From NCBI RefSeq assembly GCF_026625985.1, contig NZ_CP113116.1, positions 5,642,001-5,706,000 on the forward strand: a DNA stretch of 64,000 nucleotides. Reading direction: 5' to 3'. Origin of the DNA: Mycobacterium sp. Aquia_213. GTDB lineage: Bacteria > Actinomycetota > Actinomycetes > Mycobacteriales > Mycobacteriaceae. Positions within the stretch are counted from its first letter, which is position 1, and each line of letters begins with the position of its first letter. This document shows, piece by piece, positions 49,151 through 57,205 of the stretch. Under the pieces are notes generated by a model. It ran no database searches and was not told the DNA's origin. It saw only the letters and a list, made by a program, of their open reading frames with translations. The position numbers and the translations under genes are program-made.

Positions 49151-50062
49151 TCAGAGCGGGTGGATTTGCTGAACTGGCAGTCGCGCGCCCCGGCGCGGCT
49201 CGTACGCCAGTCCGCTGGCATAGAGCACGCAGACCACCCGGTGGCGGTGCGGTCGCATCGGTGCCAACAGTTCGAGCATCGTCTCGTCATCGACCGGGTG
49301 GCCCACCAGCGTCCAGCCGATCATCTTCGGGATGTGGTAGTCGCCGATTGAAATGGCGTCGGCATCGCCGAATGCCCGTTGCGCGGTCTCGGCGGCCGTC
49401 CACTCCCCAACTCCCGGCAGCGACGTCAGCGCCTCACGCACCTGCGCGGCCGGGCGTGACGCCAGCCGTTCCAGCGCGGCGGCCCGGCGCGCACACGTCA
49501 CCACGGTCTGGGCCCGGCGCGGATCGACATTGGCGCGATGGAATTCCCACGACGGGATGTTTCGCCAGGCCTCGGCCGACGGCAGCACGCGCATGCCGGC
49601 GGGCGCCGGCCCGGGCGCCGGGGTGCCGTACTTGGACACCAGCACCCGCCACGACGAGAACGCGTCGGCGCCCGACACCCGCTGCTCGATGACGGCCGGG
49701 ATCAGGGCTTCGAGCACCAGTCCGGTGCGGCCCAGCCGCAGATGCGGGACGCGCGCATGCGCCGCGACCACCGTCGGGTGTGTCGGGACGAATGCCGAGG
49801 CGTCGTCGTCGGCGCCCAGCAATGCGGGCAGTCGCTCCAGCAACTCCTCGGCGCCGCTGCCCCAGGCCTCGCAGTGCGCCGCATCGGCGGCCGCGCGGCT
49901 GATGCGAGCCGTGACGGGCCCGCTGGGCAGCAGGCTGGTTCGCCAGATGGTGCCGTCACCCGGGGTGCGAAAGCAGGGGTCGCGGGGTCCGCGGCGTAGC
50001 GGCGCCAGGGTGTGCCCGAAGCTGACTGCCCCGGGGAACGTCACCGTGCGCGTGCTCGTCAC
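49151..50062 (-). CDS. HhH-GPD DNA glycosylase-like protein, Rv0142-like
   Basis: A 303-residue protein of the AlkA/DNA-3-methyladenine-glycosylase-2 superfamily. The helix-hairpin-helix LTSLPGVGEWTAAETAQRA near residue 218 is followed by the catalytic-aspartate region in ISIGDYHIPK. GTG at 50062 is used; the TTG one codon earlier is less likely. Position and length match Rv0142. Base-excision repair is the expected role, but the N-terminal part is divergent and activity is unproven. Confidence 0.8.
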   Translation of the reverse strand: MTSTRTVTFPGAVSFGHTLAPLRRGPRDPCFRTPGDGTIWRTSLLPSGPVTARISRAAADAAHCEAWGSGAEELLERLPALLGADDDASAFVPTHPTVVAAHARVPHLRLGRTGLVLEALIPAVIEQRVSGADAFSSWRVLVSKYGTPAPGPAPAGMRVLPSAEAWRNIPSWEFHRANVDPRRAQTVVTCARRAAALERLASRPAAQVREALTSLPGVGEWTAAETAQRAFGDADAISIGDYHIPKMIGWTLVGHPVDDETMLELLAPMRPHRHRVVCVLYASGLAYEPRRGARLPVQQIHPL

Positions 50063-50126
50063 CAACGACTCCGGATTCCCACTTTGATTGACCGCCCACT
50101 ACCTGCCAAGACACTATTGCGATGTG

Positions 50127-50513
50127 ATGACGCCGTTCGACGCTCCCAATGCCGAGCTGGCCTGGATGTTCCTCCAGAGTCTGAGCGAAGGCGGCGACGT
50201 CGACGAGGGTTTCGAATTGCTCAGCGACGACTTCAGCTATTGGAGCCTGTTCACCCGCGAGTCCTACGACAAAGAAGCCCTGCGCCGCGCGACCGACCGC
50301 CGCAAACAGTCCGTCGAGCTCACCATCGATTTGCTGCGCTGCATCAACGAGGGCGACACGGTGGTCGTGGAGGCACACGCCACCGGCACCAACTCCAATG
50401 GTGAGCAGTACGACACCCCGTTCGTGTGCATCTTCGAGACCAGCGAGGGGCTGATCGTCTCGATGCGCGAGTACAGCGACACCAAGGCCTACAGCAAATT
50501 GCTGGGCGGGTGA
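50127..50513 (+). CDS. SnoaL-like/NTF2-fold protein, Rv0141c-like
   Basis: A 128-residue protein of the SnoaL-like superfamily with the repeated pattern AWMFLQSLSEGGDVDEGFEL, YWSLFTRESYDKEALRRA and VVVEAHATGTNSNGE. ATG at 50127, or GTG at 50124, is preferred over a longer TTG start. It lies between the Rv0142- and Rv0140-like genes as in M. tuberculosis and ends one base from the convergent DUF427 gene. Ligand and function unknown. Confidence 0.8.
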   Translation: MTPFDAPNAELAWMFLQSLSEGGDVDEGFELLSDDFSYWSLFTRESYDKEALRRATDRRKQSVELTIDLLRCINEGDTVVVEAHATGTNSNGEQYDTPFVCIFETSEGLIVSMREYSDTKAYSKLLGG

Positions 50514-50514
50514 C

Positions 50515-50895
50515 CTAGTCGGCGGTGACGCTGATGTCGGCCTTGTCGGGGTAAAACGCGACGTGCCCGGCGATCTCGGCGACCGCGGGGTATGGCTGCT
50601 CGTAGGTCCAGATCACATCCTCGACGGTGTCACCGGCCGAGGTGGTCACGGCGTAGTAGCTGGCGTCGCCCTTGAACGGGCAGTAGCTGACGGTTTCGGT
50701 GCGGGTCAACCGGTCCTGCGCCACGTCTGCCAGCGGAATGTATTGCACCCCAGGGATAGTGGCTTCCCGCAATTCGAGTGCCGCAGTGGTGTCGGCGACC
50801 AGCTCGCCGTTGACGCGAACCTGGACACGTCCCTTCGTCGGGGCGATGGTGATCGGGTGCCCGGCGTTGGGCTCCAAGATTTCCTTGTGGGCCAT
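50515..50895 (-). CDS. DUF427 protein, Rv0140-like
   Basis: A 126-residue single-domain DUF427 protein; VSYCPFKGDASYYAV near residue 69 is the family core. It is the short relative of the two-domain protein at 15190-15864. ATG at 50895 follows GAGGAGGAAC. Function is unknown in the family; some members are beta-barrel-like. Position matches Rv0140. Confidence 0.85.
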   Translation of the reverse strand: MAHKEILEPNAGHPITIAPTKGRVQVRVNGELVADTTAALELREATIPGVQYIPLADVAQDRLTRTETVSYCPFKGDASYYAVTTSAGDTVEDVIWTYEQPYPAVAEIAGHVAFYPDKADISVTAD

Positions 50896-50938
50896 GGTTG
50901 TTCCTCCTCAGACGTAGGAATGCAACACCGTCGGGCGC

Positions 50939-51778
50939 TCAAGACTTCCCGGTATCGACCGGCCCGAATGCGTAGCGATGGTATTGCGACATTGTCCGCA
51001 ACGCCGGCACCGCCGCCATCACCCTGCCTACCCAGCGCGCAAACGGTGAAACCAGGTCGAACGTATCGCTGTCGAAGACCGATTCCCACACCAGCACGCG
51101 CACCCCGGGAACGGCGTCGACGATGTCGCTCGGCCAGTCGATGCCCCAGTGCAGCTTCGAGCCGGAGCGCCGGACCACGGCATTGACCACCTGCGTGCGA
51201 ATGCCGAACGTGTTGAACGCGTCGAACTGCAGCTCGCCCGATCCGAACCGATCGACGACGCGACGCAGCAGCCCCAGCCCGTCGTCTTCGGTCAGGTACA
51301 TGGTCAGGCCCTCGCCGAGGAACAGCACCGGACGATCGGTGAGTATCTCGTCCAGCCACGACGGATCTGTTACCGAGGCCGACAACATCCGGTAGTTGGC
51401 CCGCAGCGGGTAGACCCGTTCGCGCAGGCCGATCACGTCGGGGTAGTCGACGTCGTACCAGCGCACGGCCGGACCCGGATCCAGGCGGTACACCCGGGCG
51501 TCCAGGCCGCAGCCCACGTGCAGCACGACGGCTTCGTCGTGCACGGCCAGAAACTGGCGAGCCCAGTTATCGAAGTGGGCGCTGCGAATGGCGACCGACG
51601 GAGCGCGCCGCGCATCGATAGTCGTTGCCGCCCAATCGTATTCGATGCGGGACACGGCGGATTTGGCGTAGTGGTCGCTCAGGATCGAGTTGGGAGCGTC
51701 GGCGTCCAGCGCTTTGGCGTATAGCGTCGCCAGCATCGTCTGCGGCGGTCCGCTCAGATCGACGCGTATCCGGTCCAT
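50939..51778 (-). CDS. LCM-family SAM-dependent methyltransferase
   Basis: A 279-residue methyltransferase of the leucine-carboxyl-methyltransferase/TcmP type. The SAM-binding VVLHVGCGLDARVYRLDP near residue 85, the acidic residue in WYDVDYPDVIGLRE and LFLGEGLTMYL near 152 fit. It is not a member of the tandem family at 43096-45357, and M. tuberculosis has no gene here between Rv0139 and Rv0140, so it is an insertion. ATG at 51778. Substrate unknown. Confidence 0.82.
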   Translation of the reverse strand: MDRIRVDLSGPPQTMLATLYAKALDADAPNSILSDHYAKSAVSRIEYDWAATTIDARRAPSVAIRSAHFDNWARQFLAVHDEAVVLHVGCGLDARVYRLDPGPAVRWYDVDYPDVIGLRERVYPLRANYRMLSASVTDPSWLDEILTDRPVLFLGEGLTMYLTEDDGLGLLRRVVDRFGSGELQFDAFNTFGIRTQVVNAVVRRSGSKLHWGIDWPSDIVDAVPGVRVLVWESVFDSDTFDLVSPFARWVGRVMAAVPALRTMSQYHRYAFGPVDTGKS

Positions 51779-51787
51779 GGACCGAGC

Positions 51788-52810
51788 CTATTCGGGTTGT
51801 GCGGCCGTTCGGGGAGTGCGCATCGCAGCCCAGAACCGGGCGGCCTCGCGGATCGATTCCTCGATCGGGCGCGGCTCCCAGCCCAGCTCCCGCTTCGCCT
51901 TGCTGCAGTCCACCGGTGCTTCGGCGCGCATCATCCGCACCGACGCGAGACTGAGTTGAGCGTCCGTGCCGGTGAGCTTGGCTTTCAAGGTGCCCGCCGC
52001 GGCCATGGCGTAAAGCGTCGGCACCGAGATCGCGCGTTGCGGTGGCGGGACGCCCGCCTCGTCGGCCGCGATCCGGATCGAATCGTTGAGCGCCATCATC
52101 TTTTCGGAGATGAGGTACCGCTCACCGATGCGGCCGTGCTCGGCCGCCAGCATCATGGCCCGCGCGGCATCGTCGACGCCGACGACTTCCAGCGCAATGC
52201 CGTTCATCAGGAAGGGCAGCTTGCCGAATACCGCGCCGGCGATGAAGGCGCCGTGCGGAGTCCCACCCCAATCCCCGTCGCCGTATGTCGTGGACACGCA
52301 CATCGCGACGGCGGGCAACCCGGCGTCGGCGACGTAGCGCATCACCAGGTTTTCGGCCTGCACCCGCGATAGCACGTAGGGAGTCAGCCCAGCCGACGCG
52401 ATCACGTCGTCTTCGGTCGCCACGTGACCGTGTCGTCGGCCCACCGTCGCGTAGGTGCTGGTGAAGATGAACTTGCGCAAGGGTTGGTCGACGGCGACGT
52501 CGAGAACGTTGCGCACCCCCTCGACGTTGGTGCGAAACAGTGGCGCCGTATCACGCAGCCAGGCGCGGGTGTCGACGACGCAGTAGTACACGTCGTCGAC
52601 ACCGTCCATCGCCTCGCGCACCGTGGCGGTGTCGAAGACGTCGCCATAAAAACGAGTGCAGCGGGTGAGTTGGAGGTCATCGATGGAGCGGGTATTAGCG
52701 CCTTCGCGCACCATCACCCGCACCTGCGCGCCGTCGGAGACGAGCTGGCGGGTGACATGCGAGCCCAGAAAACCGTTGGCGCCGATGACAAGTTTGGGCT
52801 TGTCGCTCAC
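51788..52810 (-). CDS. NAD-dependent epimerase/dehydratase-family protein, Rv0139-like
   Basis: A 340-residue extended SDR with N-terminal VIGANGFLGSHV, the catalytic-region serine/threonine in FTSTYATVG and tyrosine in PYVLSRVQAE (Y-x3-R rather than Y-x3-K). The lysine is thus replaced by arginine. Length and position equal Rv0139. GTG at 52810 overlaps the preceding stop (GTGA), so it is coupled to the Rv0138-like gene. Related to 3-beta-HSD and dihydroflavonol reductases; substrate unknown. Confidence 0.83.
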   Translation of the reverse strand: MSDKPKLVIGANGFLGSHVTRQLVSDGAQVRVMVREGANTRSIDDLQLTRCTRFYGDVFDTATVREAMDGVDDVYYCVVDTRAWLRDTAPLFRTNVEGVRNVLDVAVDQPLRKFIFTSTYATVGRRHGHVATEDDVIASAGLTPYVLSRVQAENLVMRYVADAGLPAVAMCVSTTYGDGDWGGTPHGAFIAGAVFGKLPFLMNGIALEVVGVDDAARAMMLAAEHGRIGERYLISEKMMALNDSIRIAADEAGVPPPQRAISVPTLYAMAAAGTLKAKLTGTDAQLSLASVRMMRAEAPVDCSKAKRELGWEPRPIEESIREAARFWAAMRTPRTAAQPE

Positions 52811-53313
52811 TGAGCGCCGCCGTACTGCTCCAGGAAACGCGCGCCGTCCTCGTCGAGGGTGCCAAGTTCCTGCGCCTTGAGGCACCACTTCATCGTGGCT
52901 TGTATGAAGCGCAGCGGGTTGTAGATGTCTTCTTGCTGACGCCACAGGCCGTCGCCGGCGTAGGTGATGATGGAGATATTCGTCTGGCCGATGACGGTGC
53001 CGTCACCGGGATCGCGCATCGGGTTGTCGAGTTCCATGATGATGCGCCCGGTGGGCTCGTCGATCACCGACCACAACGACGGAAACGCGACCATGTGGCT
53101 GCCCGGAAAGCTGCCCATCGTCCGACTGATCCACTCGCGAACCTCGTCGCGGCCGTGCATGGTGCCCGCCGCGTGTTCGATGTACAAGACGTCGGGTGTG
53201 TAGTGCTGGACCCAGGCGTCCCAGTCGTGCGACTGCGCCGCCGCATCGACGGTCGCCTCGAATTTCGCGAACGCGTCGGCGAGTTCGCTACGGGAGAATT
53301 GCGGGCTGTTCAC
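52807..53313 (-). CDS. SnoaL-like protein, Rv0138-like
   Basis: A 168-residue SnoaL_4/NTF2-like protein; WDAWVQHYTPDVLYIEHAAG near residue 40 and FPSLWSVIDEPTGRIIMELDNP are family-like. GTG at 53313. It precedes and overlaps the Rv0139-like gene (GTGA). In related proteins this fold makes small isomerases or cyclases. The pair Rv0138-Rv0139 is conserved in mycobacteria, which suggests a shared step, not identified. Confidence 0.82.
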   Translation of the reverse strand: MNSPQFSRSELADAFAKFEATVDAAAQSHDWDAWVQHYTPDVLYIEHAAGTMHGRDEVREWISRTMGSFPGSHMVAFPSLWSVIDEPTGRIIMELDNPMRDPGDGTVIGQTNISIITYAGDGLWRQQEDIYNPLRFIQATMKWCLKAQELGTLDEDGARFLEQYGGAQ

Positions 53314-53441
53314 GCCAAAACTAGAACACGTTCTACCGCGGTTTGTCGAGGCCTTCGCCTCGCCGGTGTACCCCCGCGGCGAACATCAGGATAATCGGAG
53401 GGAGTTGCGACCATTCGGTCCGAGCGAAACGAGGCGATGAC

Positions 53442-53969
53442 ATGACCAACACGCAAAAGGCGATCCTTGCGGGCGGCTGCTTCTGGGGCGTGCAGGACCT
53501 GATCCGCAAGCAGCCGGGCGTGATCTCGAGCCGGGTCGGTTACAGCGGCGGCGACGTTCCCAACGCGACGTACCGCAACCACGGCACCCACGCCGAGGCG
53601 GTCGAGATCGTCTACGACCCTACGGTGACCGACTACCGCACACTGCTCGAGTTCTTCTTCCAGATCCACGACCCGACCACCAAGGACCGGCAGGGTAACG
53701 ACCGCGGCAAGAGCTACCGGTCGGCGATCTTCTACGTCGACGACGAGCAGAAGCAGATCGCGCTGGACACCATCGCCGACGTCGAGGCCTCGGGGCTATG
53801 GCCCGGGAAGGTCGTGACCGAGGTCAATCCCGCCGGGGACTTCTGGGAGGCCGAGCCCGAACACCAGGACTACCTGGAGCGCTTCCCGAGCGGATACACC
53901 TGCCACTTCATCCGCCCCGGCTGGAAGCTGCCTGTCCGAGAAGGTAAGCGCGCGTCGGCCAGCCAGTAG
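53442..53969 (+). CDS. msrA: Peptide methionine-S-sulfoxide reductase
   Basis: A 175-residue MsrA with the catalytic cysteine in GGCFWG (Cys13) and the substrate-binding VGYSGG and HAEAVEIVYDP. It repairs S-sulfoxides of methionine. ATG at 53442 is chosen, with GAGG about seven bases upstream; the reading that begins 99 bases earlier adds nothing family-like. It matches Rv0137c. It converges on cyp138, with seven bases between the two stops. Confidence 0.94.
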   Translation: MTNTQKAILAGGCFWGVQDLIRKQPGVISSRVGYSGGDVPNATYRNHGTHAEAVEIVYDPTVTDYRTLLEFFFQIHDPTTKDRQGNDRGKSYRSAIFYVDDEQKQIALDTIADVEASGLWPGKVVTEVNPAGDFWEAEPEHQDYLERFPSGYTCHFIRPGWKLPVREGKRASASQ

Positions 53970-53976
53970 CGTCGGC

Positions 53977-55302
53977 TCAGCGCCGGCGCACCACGACCTG
54001 GCCGCCGTCCTTCGGGATGAATGCGACCCCACGGCAGTGCCAGCGTTCGTCGGGGGCATCCGTGGTCTCAATGGTGAAGTGGCGCAACATTGTTCGAAGC
54101 ACCACATCCATCTCCATGTTGGCGAATGCCGCCCCCACACACCGCCGAGTTCCCCCGCCGAACGGAATCCAGGACAGCGCCGACGGTTTCGTTCCGATGA
54201 AGCGCTGCGGGTCGAAGCGCTCGGGTTCGGCGAATACGTCCGGATTGTCGTGTATCTGCGCGATGCCGACGATGATCGAATAGCCGCGCGGAATCGCCCA
54301 CTCGCCCAGCTGGTAAGTCTCCGGGTAGACGTGGCGACCGGCGAAATCGATTACCGTCCTGGATCGTTGGACCTCCAGGATCGTCGCCTGACGCAGCTCG
54401 CCGCCGCCGGCATCGGCCTCCTCGACGAGCTGAGCCAGTAGCTCGGGGTGCCGGCTGAGCCGCTCGAATGCCCACGCCAGTGTGGACGCGGTGGTTTCGT
54501 GCCCCGCGGCCAACAGGGCGAGGAGCTCATCGCCAATGTCCTTGTGCGACATGGTCGAACCGTCGTCATAGGTGCTGCGCAGCAGCAGCGCGAGCACGTC
54601 GGCCCGGTCGGCGAAGTTCGGGTCCGCCCGCTCGGCCGCGATCAGCTTCTCGATGACGTTGTCGTACTGGCGCCGCCACTCGTCCAGCCGGTACCACGGG
54701 CTGAACCGGCCATAGTTCCGCTTGGGTTTCGGCAGCGCCGCCAGGCGTGAGCCCAGGGTGACCCACGGCGGGATGAGCCGGCGCAGCTCGTCGAGCTCGG
54801 CGCCGTCGGCCCCAAAGACCGCCCGCAGGATGGCATTCAGCGTGATCCGCATCATCGGCGACAACGTCGCGATCGACTCGCCCACCGGCCAGTCGGCGGT
54901 CTCGCGCAGCGTCTCTTCCTCGATGATGCTCTCGTAGTTCTTCATGCTCTTGCCGTGAAACGGCGGCGCCAGCAGCCGGCGGCGGCGGCGGTGGTCGTCG
55001 CCCTCGAGCCCGAATACCGAGCCGGTGCCGAACAGCCTGCTCAGGTTGGGCTGGATGTTGCCGAGTTCGTCTGGGCTGGTCGTGAAGATCTGCTTGGCCA
55101 GCTGTGGGTCGCTGACCATCACGACGCGCCCCCACATCGGCAGCTTGAGCGCGAAGACGCTGCCGTAGCGGCGCGTCAGCCGTTGCATCATCGAGCGTCG
55201 TGACATCGCAAAGCCGAAGCCCTGCAATAGCTTTGGAACTCGGACCATCGGGGGCAACTGGATTGCGGAGGCCGGCGCTGCGGCGGTGACTACTTCGCTC
55301 AT
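53977..55302 (-). CDS. cyp138: Cytochrome P450 CYP138
   Basis: A 441-residue P450. The N-terminal SEVVTAAAPASAI, EELGNIQPNLSRLFG-like stretch, HRRRRRLLAPPFHGKSMKNY, I-helix LLAAGHETTASTL and heme loop IPFGGGTRRCVGAAF (Cys about residue 388) match M. tuberculosis CYP138 (Rv0136) very closely. ATG at 55302 gives the same length as I recall. It is divergent from a TetR gene with a strong palindrome between. Substrate is unknown in M. tuberculosis too. Confidence 0.93.
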   Translation of the reverse strand: MSEVVTAAAPASAIQLPPMVRVPKLLQGFGFAMSRRSMMQRLTRRYGSVFALKLPMWGRVVMVSDPQLAKQIFTTSPDELGNIQPNLSRLFGTGSVFGLEGDDHRRRRRLLAPPFHGKSMKNYESIIEEETLRETADWPVGESIATLSPMMRITLNAILRAVFGADGAELDELRRLIPPWVTLGSRLAALPKPKRNYGRFSPWYRLDEWRRQYDNVIEKLIAAERADPNFADRADVLALLLRSTYDDGSTMSHKDIGDELLALLAAGHETTASTLAWAFERLSRHPELLAQLVEEADAGGGELRQATILEVQRSRTVIDFAGRHVYPETYQLGEWAIPRGYSIIVGIAQIHDNPDVFAEPERFDPQRFIGTKPSALSWIPFGGGTRRCVGAAFANMEMDVVLRTMLRHFTIETTDAPDERWHCRGVAFIPKDGGQVVVRRR

Positions 55303-55352
55303 GACGTCGTTGCTCCCAACATCTGCCCCCGGTCCGGGGTTGGTACCGCGGT

Positions 55353-55390
55353 GTACCACAGACCTTTCCGTGTACGGTACTCTGTGGTAC
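55353..55390. promoter_or_regulatory. Strong inverted repeat between cyp138 and its TetR gene
   Basis: Perfect 10-base arms GTACCACAGA (55353-55362) and TCTGTGGTAC (55381-55390) enclose 18 bases. A third half-site, TGGTAC at 55341-55346, forms a second dyad with GTACCA at 55353-55358. It lies 50 bases before the cyp138 start and 41 before the TetR start. It is the obvious operator for the adjacent TetR protein. Confidence 0.75.
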
Positions 55391-55431
55391 CGAAGCTGAC
55401 AAGGGTGTATCCACCGAAAGGACGGCCGACC

Positions 55432-56037
55432 ATGCCATCCGCGCCGACGGTGATAGACGTGGTTGTGCAAGATCCTTTTCGGCTCCGGCTGCTCGACGGC
55501 CTCGCCACCTCGATCGGCGAGCGTGGCTATCGCGCCAGCACCGTCGCCGACGTCGTGCGGCACGCGCGCACGTCCAAGCGCACCTTCTACGACCAATTCG
55601 CCAGCAAGGAAGAGTGCTTCCTCGAGCTATTGGCCGCCGACATCGAAAAGCTGGGCGAGAGCATCGCCGCAGCCGTCGATCCCGAGACCGACTGGCACCA
55701 GCAGATCCGCCAGGCCGTCGAGGCCTACGTCGCCTATATCGAAGCGCGGCCGGCCATTACGTTGAGCTGGATCCGTGAACTCCCCTCGCTGGGACCCGTC
55801 GGTCGCCCGGTCCAGCGCCGCGGCATCCAGCTTTTGTCCGACCTGCTGATCGACCTCAGCGCCGGCCCCGGGTTCCAGCGCGCCGACCTGCCGCCACTGA
55901 CCGCACCGCTATCGGTGATCCTGCTGGGCGGGCTGCGCGAATTGACCGCGCTCGCCGTCGAAGACGGTCGTCCCGTCCGCGAGATCGTCGAACCGGCCGT
56001 CGATGCGAGCATGGCACTGCTCGGGCCTCGCCACTAG
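55432..56037 (+). CDS. TetR-family regulator, Rv0135c-like
   Basis: A 201-residue TetR protein with helix-turn-helix STVADVVRHARTSKRTFYDQ (about residues 38-57). Length and divergence from cyp138 match Rv0135c. ATG at 55432, with GAAAGGA about 12 bases upstream. It probably represses cyp138 and itself from the palindrome at 55353-55390. Confidence 0.88.
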   Translation: MPSAPTVIDVVVQDPFRLRLLDGLATSIGERGYRASTVADVVRHARTSKRTFYDQFASKEECFLELLAADIEKLGESIAAAVDPETDWHQQIRQAVEAYVAYIEARPAITLSWIRELPSLGPVGRPVQRRGIQLLSDLLIDLSAGPGFQRADLPPLTAPLSVILLGGLRELTALAVEDGRPVREIVEPAVDASMALLGPRH

Positions 56038-56082
56038 CAGCGGTTTAGGCTCGTCGCACCCCCTCGACACTTAAGGACTGCG

Positions 56083-56295
56083 ATGCGGCTATCCACTCGA
56101 AACCAGCTCAAAGGGACCATCACCGAGGTTGACCTCGGCACCGTGATGGCGGTCGTGAAGATCAAGCTCGACGGTGGCGATCAAATCGTCACGTCCTCGG
56201 TCACCAAGGACGCGGCACTCGACCTGGGACTGGCGGCCGGTCAGCCCGCGACGGTGTTCATCAAGTCGACCGAAGTAACGATCGGCGTCGAGTAA
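56083..56295 (+). CDS. Mop-like molybdate/tungstate-binding protein (single TOBE domain)
   Basis: A 70-residue protein consisting of one TOBE/Mop domain: RNQLKGTITEVDLGTVMAVV at the start, SSVTKDAALDLGLAAGQPAT in the middle and VFIKSTEVTIGVE at the end. Such proteins form a hexamer that stores molybdate. ATG at 56083 lies 46 bases after the TetR stop. It ends one base before the convergent epoxide hydrolase gene. No other molybdenum gene is nearby. Confidence 0.88.
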   Translation: MRLSTRNQLKGTITEVDLGTVMAVVKIKLDGGDQIVTSSVTKDAALDLGLAAGQPATVFIKSTEVTIGVE

Positions 56296-56296
56296 C

Positions 56297-57181
56297 TCAA
56301 AGTTTCAGGAACGCCCGCAGCCGATCCAGCACCAAGTCCGGTCGCTGCGCGACGATCCAGTGGCCGACGCCGTCGACCAGTTCGACCTCGAAATCGCTGA
56401 TGTGGTCGGCATATCCGTCCAATAGCCGCGGCGTGATCACCGGGTCGTCGGTACCGCTGAGCCAGCGGACCGGTACCTCGACGCGATGATCGTTGTACTC
56501 GCCGCGCAGCCAGCGGCGCATCTCCGTGGTCTGGAAGCTGCGATACCAGCGCGAACCGGCCTCCGCGTGTCCGGGCTGGTTCATGCACTCGCTGTACAAC
56601 CGGATGCTTTCCTCAGGCAGCGAGAACCCGCCGCCGACCCACGAACCCAGCATGCGGAAGAATCGCGAGTTGGGGTCGCTGATCACCCGAGGCCCGATGA
56701 CAGGCAACAACATTGGCACCTGATACCAGAACCGCCAAAGGTCGCGTGCCGCCGCCAGATCGAATTTCGCCCAGGGTGCCACGGTGTTCAGTCCGAAAAA
56801 GCCGGACACCTTTTCCGGGTGGCGCAGCATCATGATGAACGCGGCGGGTCCGCCCCAGTCGTGGGCGACCAGCTTCACCTTGTCGATGCCCAACTTGTCC
56901 AGCACACCGGCGAGATCCTCGGCCAGCTCGGCCTTCAGATACCGCGAGGGAGGCGCCGAACTCCAGCCCGCACCGCGCAGATCCGGACACAACACCCGGT
57001 AGCCATCGGCGGCCAGCGGGCCGATCAGCTCGTGCCACTCCCACCAGTTCTCCGGGAATCCGTGTACCAGCATGACGGCCGGACCGTCGGCCGGACCGGC
57101 GTCGGCAACGTGGATCGTCACACCATCGCCGAGTTCTACGTACCGGTGTTCGACACCATCTAACGCGGGCATAGTGACCAT
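56297..57181 (-). CDS. ephF: Epoxide hydrolase EphF
   Basis: A 294-residue alpha/beta-hydrolase. HGFPENWWEW (oxyanion region), the nucleophile aspartate in VAHDWGG, the acid in GTDDPVITP and the histidine in GVGHWIV form the epoxide-hydrolase set, and the NWWEWHELI and RWLRGEYND stretches match EphF (Rv0134). ATG at 57181, or the in-frame ATG at 57172. It may follow the sulfotransferase gene in one transcript (24-base gap). Substrate unknown. Confidence 0.9.
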   Translation of the reverse strand: MVTMPALDGVEHRYVELGDGVTIHVADAGPADGPAVMLVHGFPENWWEWHELIGPLAADGYRVLCPDLRGAGWSSAPPSRYLKAELAEDLAGVLDKLGIDKVKLVAHDWGGPAAFIMMLRHPEKVSGFFGLNTVAPWAKFDLAAARDLWRFWYQVPMLLPVIGPRVISDPNSRFFRMLGSWVGGGFSLPEESIRLYSECMNQPGHAEAGSRWYRSFQTTEMRRWLRGEYNDHRVEVPVRWLSGTDDPVITPRLLDGYADHISDFEVELVDGVGHWIVAQRPDLVLDRLRAFLKL

Positions 57182-57205
57182 GCTTGAAAAGCTAGCGCAC
57201 TGAGC

